Shown here: positions 31,935-34,120 of the stretch, one piece after another
How positions within the stretch are numbered: position 1 is the stretch's first letter
Layout of the letters: the number at the start of each line of letters is the position of its first letter
Assembly: GCA_030832645.1 (NCBI GenBank)
Contig: JAURIR010000015.1
Location: forward strand, 1 to 34,120
Reading direction: 5' to 3'
DNA: 34,120 bases
Source: Chitinophagales bacterium
Lineage (GTDB): Bacteria; Bacteroidota; Bacteroidia; Chitinophagales; Chitinophagaceae
Notes under the pieces: generated by a model
The model's database searches: none
Told to the model about the DNA's origin: nothing
The model's input: only the letters and a program-made list of their open reading frames with translations
Program-made: the position numbers and the translations under genes

Positions 31935-32792
31935 ATGAGGCAATTAAAGATAGCTACACAGATTACCAACCGCGATTCCCAAGCGGTTGAGAAATATTTA
32001 CAGGAGATTTCAAAGATCTCCATGATTACTCCAGAAGAAGAAACCATTTTGGCTCAACGCATCAAAATGAACGATCAGCGTTCATTGGATAAGTTGGTTC
32101 AAGCCAACTTGCGTTTCGTGGTTTCGGTAGCTAAACAATACCAACACCAAGGTTTGTCTTTGAGTGATTTGATCAACGAAGGAAATCTTGGTTTGATCAA
32201 AGCAGCTCAACGTTTTGATGAAACCAAAGGTTTCAAATTCATTTCTTATGCAGTATGGTGGATCAGACAATCGATCCTTCAAGCATTGGCAGAACAAGGT
32301 CGTTTGGTTCGTCTTCCTCAAAACAAGATTGGCACTTACAACAAGGCCAACAAAGCCTACATGGCATTTGAACAAGAACACGAACGCGAACCTTCTACTG
32401 AAGAGTTGGCTGAAATTCTTGAAATGAGTGAAACGGAAATCAACAATATTTTCCAAAGCAATACCCGTCACACTTCACTCGACGCACCCGTGCACGAAGC
32501 AGAAGATGTTGCCATGGGTGATTTGCTGGAAGGAAGCGATGATACAGATGATGATGTAATGAAGGATTCTCTTCGTGCAGAAATCCGCCGCGTACTAAAA
32601 TCACTTAGTCCAAGAGAAGCTGAAATCGTGAATGCGTATTTTGGTTTGGACGGTGAAAACGGTGTTACCATTGAGCAAATCGGACAAAAATATGATTTGA
32701 CAAAAGAACGTATTCGTCAAATCAAGGAAAGAGCAATCAAAAGATTACAAAAGGCGCGCTACAGCAATGCGCTCAAAGCTTACTTAGGTTAA
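31935..32792 (+). CDS. rpoD: Primary RNA polymerase sigma factor (RpoD/SigA)
   Basis: A 285-residue housekeeping sigma factor of the short Bacteroidota form, without region 1.1. Region 1.2 starts near residue 15 (DSQAVEKYLQEISKISMITPEEE). Region 2 includes NLRFVVSVAKQYQHQGLSLSDLINEGNLGLIKAAQRFDETKGFKF then SYAVWWIRQSILQALAEQGR. Region 3 contains PSTEELAEILEMSE. Region 4.2 has the helix-turn-helix VTIEQIGQKYDLTKERIRQIKERAIKRL. This factor recognises the TTTG / TAnnTTTG promoters seen in this window. The gene has its own promoter box and a strong terminator, so it is probably monocistronic. Codon use is noticeably regular, as expected for a well-expressed gene. Confidence 0.97.
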   Translation: MRQLKIATQITNRDSQAVEKYLQEISKISMITPEEETILAQRIKMNDQRSLDKLVQANLRFVVSVAKQYQHQGLSLSDLINEGNLGLIKAAQRFDETKGFKFISYAVWWIRQSILQALAEQGRLVRLPQNKIGTYNKANKAYMAFEQEHEREPSTEELAEILEMSETEINNIFQSNTRHTSLDAPVHEAEDVAMGDLLEGSDDTDDDVMKDSLRAEIRRVLKSLSPREAEIVNAYFGLDGENGVTIEQIGQKYDLTKERIRQIKERAIKRLQKARYSNALKAYLG

Positions 32793-32805
32793 TAAGCTAC
32801 ATACA

Positions 32806-32833
32806 GCCCCGCTCTAGAGCGGGGCTTTTTTTT
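32806..32833 (+). terminator. Intrinsic terminator of rpoD
   Basis: A perfect palindrome GCCCCGCTCTAGAGCGGGGC (32806-32825) followed by eight T residues, 13 bases after the rpoD stop. Confidence 0.95.
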
Positions 32834-32865
32834 AAACCCATTTCTGTATTTTTTGTTATAATGGT

Positions 32866-33738
32866 ATGAGAATACTTCTGTGGATTGGACTAGCGGTTTT
32901 CTTTTTGTCATGCGAAAAAGACATTAATCTAAAACTGGATCCAAGCGAGAATAAGTTAGTAGTGGATGCCACCATCGAAAATGGTAAACCGCCGTTGGTG
33001 TTTCTTTCCAATAGCATCGATTATTTCAGTAAAATCAGTCCAGCTGTATTGTCATCTTCCTTTGTTCACAATGCTTCTATCACCATTTCCGATGGAATAA
33101 AAGAAGTAAAACTGGTAGAAGATACCATTGTAAACACAGCCGGGGCACAACTTTTCTACTATACAACTCCCAAAAATGTCCTCTTTCTTGGTCAAATCAA
33201 ATCCACCTATTCTTTGAAAATTCAAGTGGGTAATAACCTCTATACTTCTACCACTACGATCCCTGAAATTACCCGTAAAGTTGATTCCATGTGGTGGGAA
33301 AAACTGCCGCTATCGGACGATCCCAAAGCTTGTCGCGTAATGATTACAGCAACCGATAAACCAGGGTTAGGAGATTATATCCGTTATTTTACAAAAGTAA
33401 ACAGCAGCCCATTTTTACCTGGCTTCACAAGTGTATTCGACGATAATATCATCGACGGAAAATCCTATACAATTCCTTTGGACAAAGGATTTGATAAGAA
33501 TGCAATTTTTGTAGACAGCCTCGCTTATTACAAAAGAGGCGATACAGTTACCTTTAAATTGTCCCAGATCGATAAGAACACTTACGAATTCTGGAGAACA
33601 TACGAGTTCTCTTACCAAAGTATCGGGAACCCATTTTCCAGTCCTGTTAAAATCCAATCCAATATTTCCAACAATGGACTGGGTTATTTTGGTGGATATG
33701 CTTCACAATATCGCACCCTGATCATTCCGAAACTCTAA
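32866..33738 (+). CDS. DUF4249 family lipoprotein
   Basis: A 290-residue envelope protein with a lipoprotein signal (GLAVFFLSC, Cys17) followed by EKDINLKLDPSENKLVVDATIENGKPPLVFLSNSIDYFS, the typical opening of DUF4249. The following beta-rich region (NASITISDGIKEVKLVED, STYSLKIQVGNNLYTSTTTIPEI) resembles a small immunoglobulin-like domain, and the C-terminal part ends at SNISNNGLGYFGGYASQYRTLIIP. DUF4249 genes usually sit directly after a TonB-dependent receptor gene. Here there is none: the neighbours are rpoD and trxB. Function is unknown. A near-consensus box (TATTTTTTG, one extra base) at 32847-32855 may drive it. Confidence 0.82.
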   Translation: MRILLWIGLAVFFLSCEKDINLKLDPSENKLVVDATIENGKPPLVFLSNSIDYFSKISPAVLSSSFVHNASITISDGIKEVKLVEDTIVNTAGAQLFYYTTPKNVLFLGQIKSTYSLKIQVGNNLYTSTTTIPEITRKVDSMWWEKLPLSDDPKACRVMITATDKPGLGDYIRYFTKVNSSPFLPGFTSVFDDNIIDGKSYTIPLDKGFDKNAIFVDSLAYYKRGDTVTFKLSQIDKNTYEFWRTYEFSYQSIGNPFSSPVKIQSNISNNGLGYFGGYASQYRTLIIPKL

Positions 33739-33749
33739 GCCGAATTCTT

Positions 33750-33757
33750 TATTTTTG
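33750..33757 (+). promoter_or_regulatory. -7 promoter box for trxB
   Basis: TATTTTTG fits TAnnTTTG exactly, 23 bases before the trxB ATG and 11 bases after the stop of the DUF4249 gene. No -33 TTTG is visible. Confidence 0.5.
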
Positions 33758-33780
33758 CAGACAATTAAAATCTGTAAAGA

Positions 33781-34120
33781 ATGTCTGCAATCGAAAAAGT
33801 GAGTTGCTTGATCATTGGTTCTGGACCTGCTGGATATACCGCAGCTATATATGCTTCACGCGCTAATCTTCAACCAGTTTTATACCAGGGAATTCAACCG
33901 GGTGGTCAATTGACCATCACTACGGAAGTAGAAAACTATCCTGGTTATCCAGACGGTGTGCAAGGACCTGAGATGATGGTTGATTTTGAGAAGCAAGCAA
34001 AACGCATGGGGGCAGATATCCGGTATGGATTGGCAACAAAAGTTGATTTTTCCTCACGGCCTTTTAAAGTGTGGATCGATGAAGAGAAGGAAATTCATGC
34101 TGATACGGTCATTGTTGCAA
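33781..34120 (+). CDS. trxB: Thioredoxin reductase, 5' part (3' end outside window)
   Basis: The first 113 codons of thioredoxin-disulfide reductase, an FAD/NADPH enzyme that keeps thioredoxin reduced. The N-terminal FAD motif is CLIIGSGPAGYTAAIYASRA, followed by QPGGQLTITTEVENYPGYPDGVQGPEMM, which is diagnostic for the low-molecular-weight TrxB family, and DTVIVA at the window edge. The redox CxxC and NADPH-binding parts lie beyond base 34120. Its partner thioredoxin is probably the one at 7304-7621. A -7 promoter box lies just upstream. Confidence 0.96.
   Translation, partial: MSAIEKVSCLIIGSGPAGYTAAIYASRANLQPVLYQGIQPGGQLTITTEVENYPGYPDGVQGPEMMVDFEKQAKRMGADIRYGLATKVDFSSRPFKVWIDEEKEIHADTVIVA

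Noticed and set aside
1-34120. CRISPR arrays, insertion sequences, phage genes, rRNA
   Set aside because: No regularly spaced repeats, transposase or integrase motifs, terminal inverted repeats or rRNA segments were seen on either strand. The tRNA-Ser gene has no downstream partial copy that would mark an integration site.

Overview
The window looks like a chromosomal stretch from a Bacteroidota bacterium, most likely of the Chitinophagaceae or a near relative. This is inferred from gene content and promoter style, because no rRNA marker is present. Pointers are a short primary sigma factor, DUF3276 (PUR-like) and DUF4249 proteins, several lipoproteins, menaquinone synthesis through futalosine, A/T-rich start regions without clear Shine-Dalgarno sequences, and repeated TAnnTTTG -7 promoter boxes. 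One promoter also has a TTTG -33 box.

Layout. 1-1103 is the 3' part of groEL, closed by a bidirectional terminator. 1152-3163 holds small envelope genes (YhhN-like membrane protein, unknown two-helix membrane protein, FKBP lipoprotein, DUF2147 protein). 3221-7621 on the minus strand carries mqnE, a CNT nucleoside transporter, a polysaccharide flippase and trxA. 7705-11328 (-) is dnaE, divergent from an NlpC/P60 protein (11363-12076). 12077-14398 (-) has an M1 metallopeptidase and an exported MsrA. 14487-16622 is a MutS2 that lacks its Smr domain.

16656-26572 is the accessory core: an L-fucose acquisition and non-phosphorylative catabolism locus. A six-gene minus-strand operon (22816 to 17984) encodes 2-keto-3-deoxy-L-fuconate dehydrogenase, 2,4-diketo-3-deoxy-L-fuconate hydrolase, L-fuconolactonase, L-fucose dehydrogenase, the FucP symporter and an L-fucose/L-rhamnose-type mutarotase. 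Gaps or overlaps between these genes run from an 11-base overlap to 10 bases apart. Divergent from it lie a second FAH-superfamily protein (AraD1-like) and two secreted GH29 alpha-L-fucosidases. A third GH29 sits at the far end, behind mutS2. Together they would release fucose from glycans, import it, equilibrate its anomers, oxidise it to the lactone, open the lactone, and finally cleave the diketo acid to pyruvate and lactate. The expected L-fuconate dehydratase is absent, and the putative fucose dehydrogenase has Asn in place of the catalytic Lys of YxxxK.

26596-34120 returns to housekeeping: tRNA-Ser(UGA) with terminator, an MdlA-like ABC exporter half, the DUF3276 PUR-like protein, ltaE-pgi on the minus strand, rpoD with its terminator, a DUF4249 lipoprotein and the 5' part of trxB. 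Gene packing is very tight: four convergent pairs meet with 3 bases or fewer between stop codons and no visible terminator. No mobile element, CRISPR array or rRNA was seen, and no gap exceeds 300 bases.
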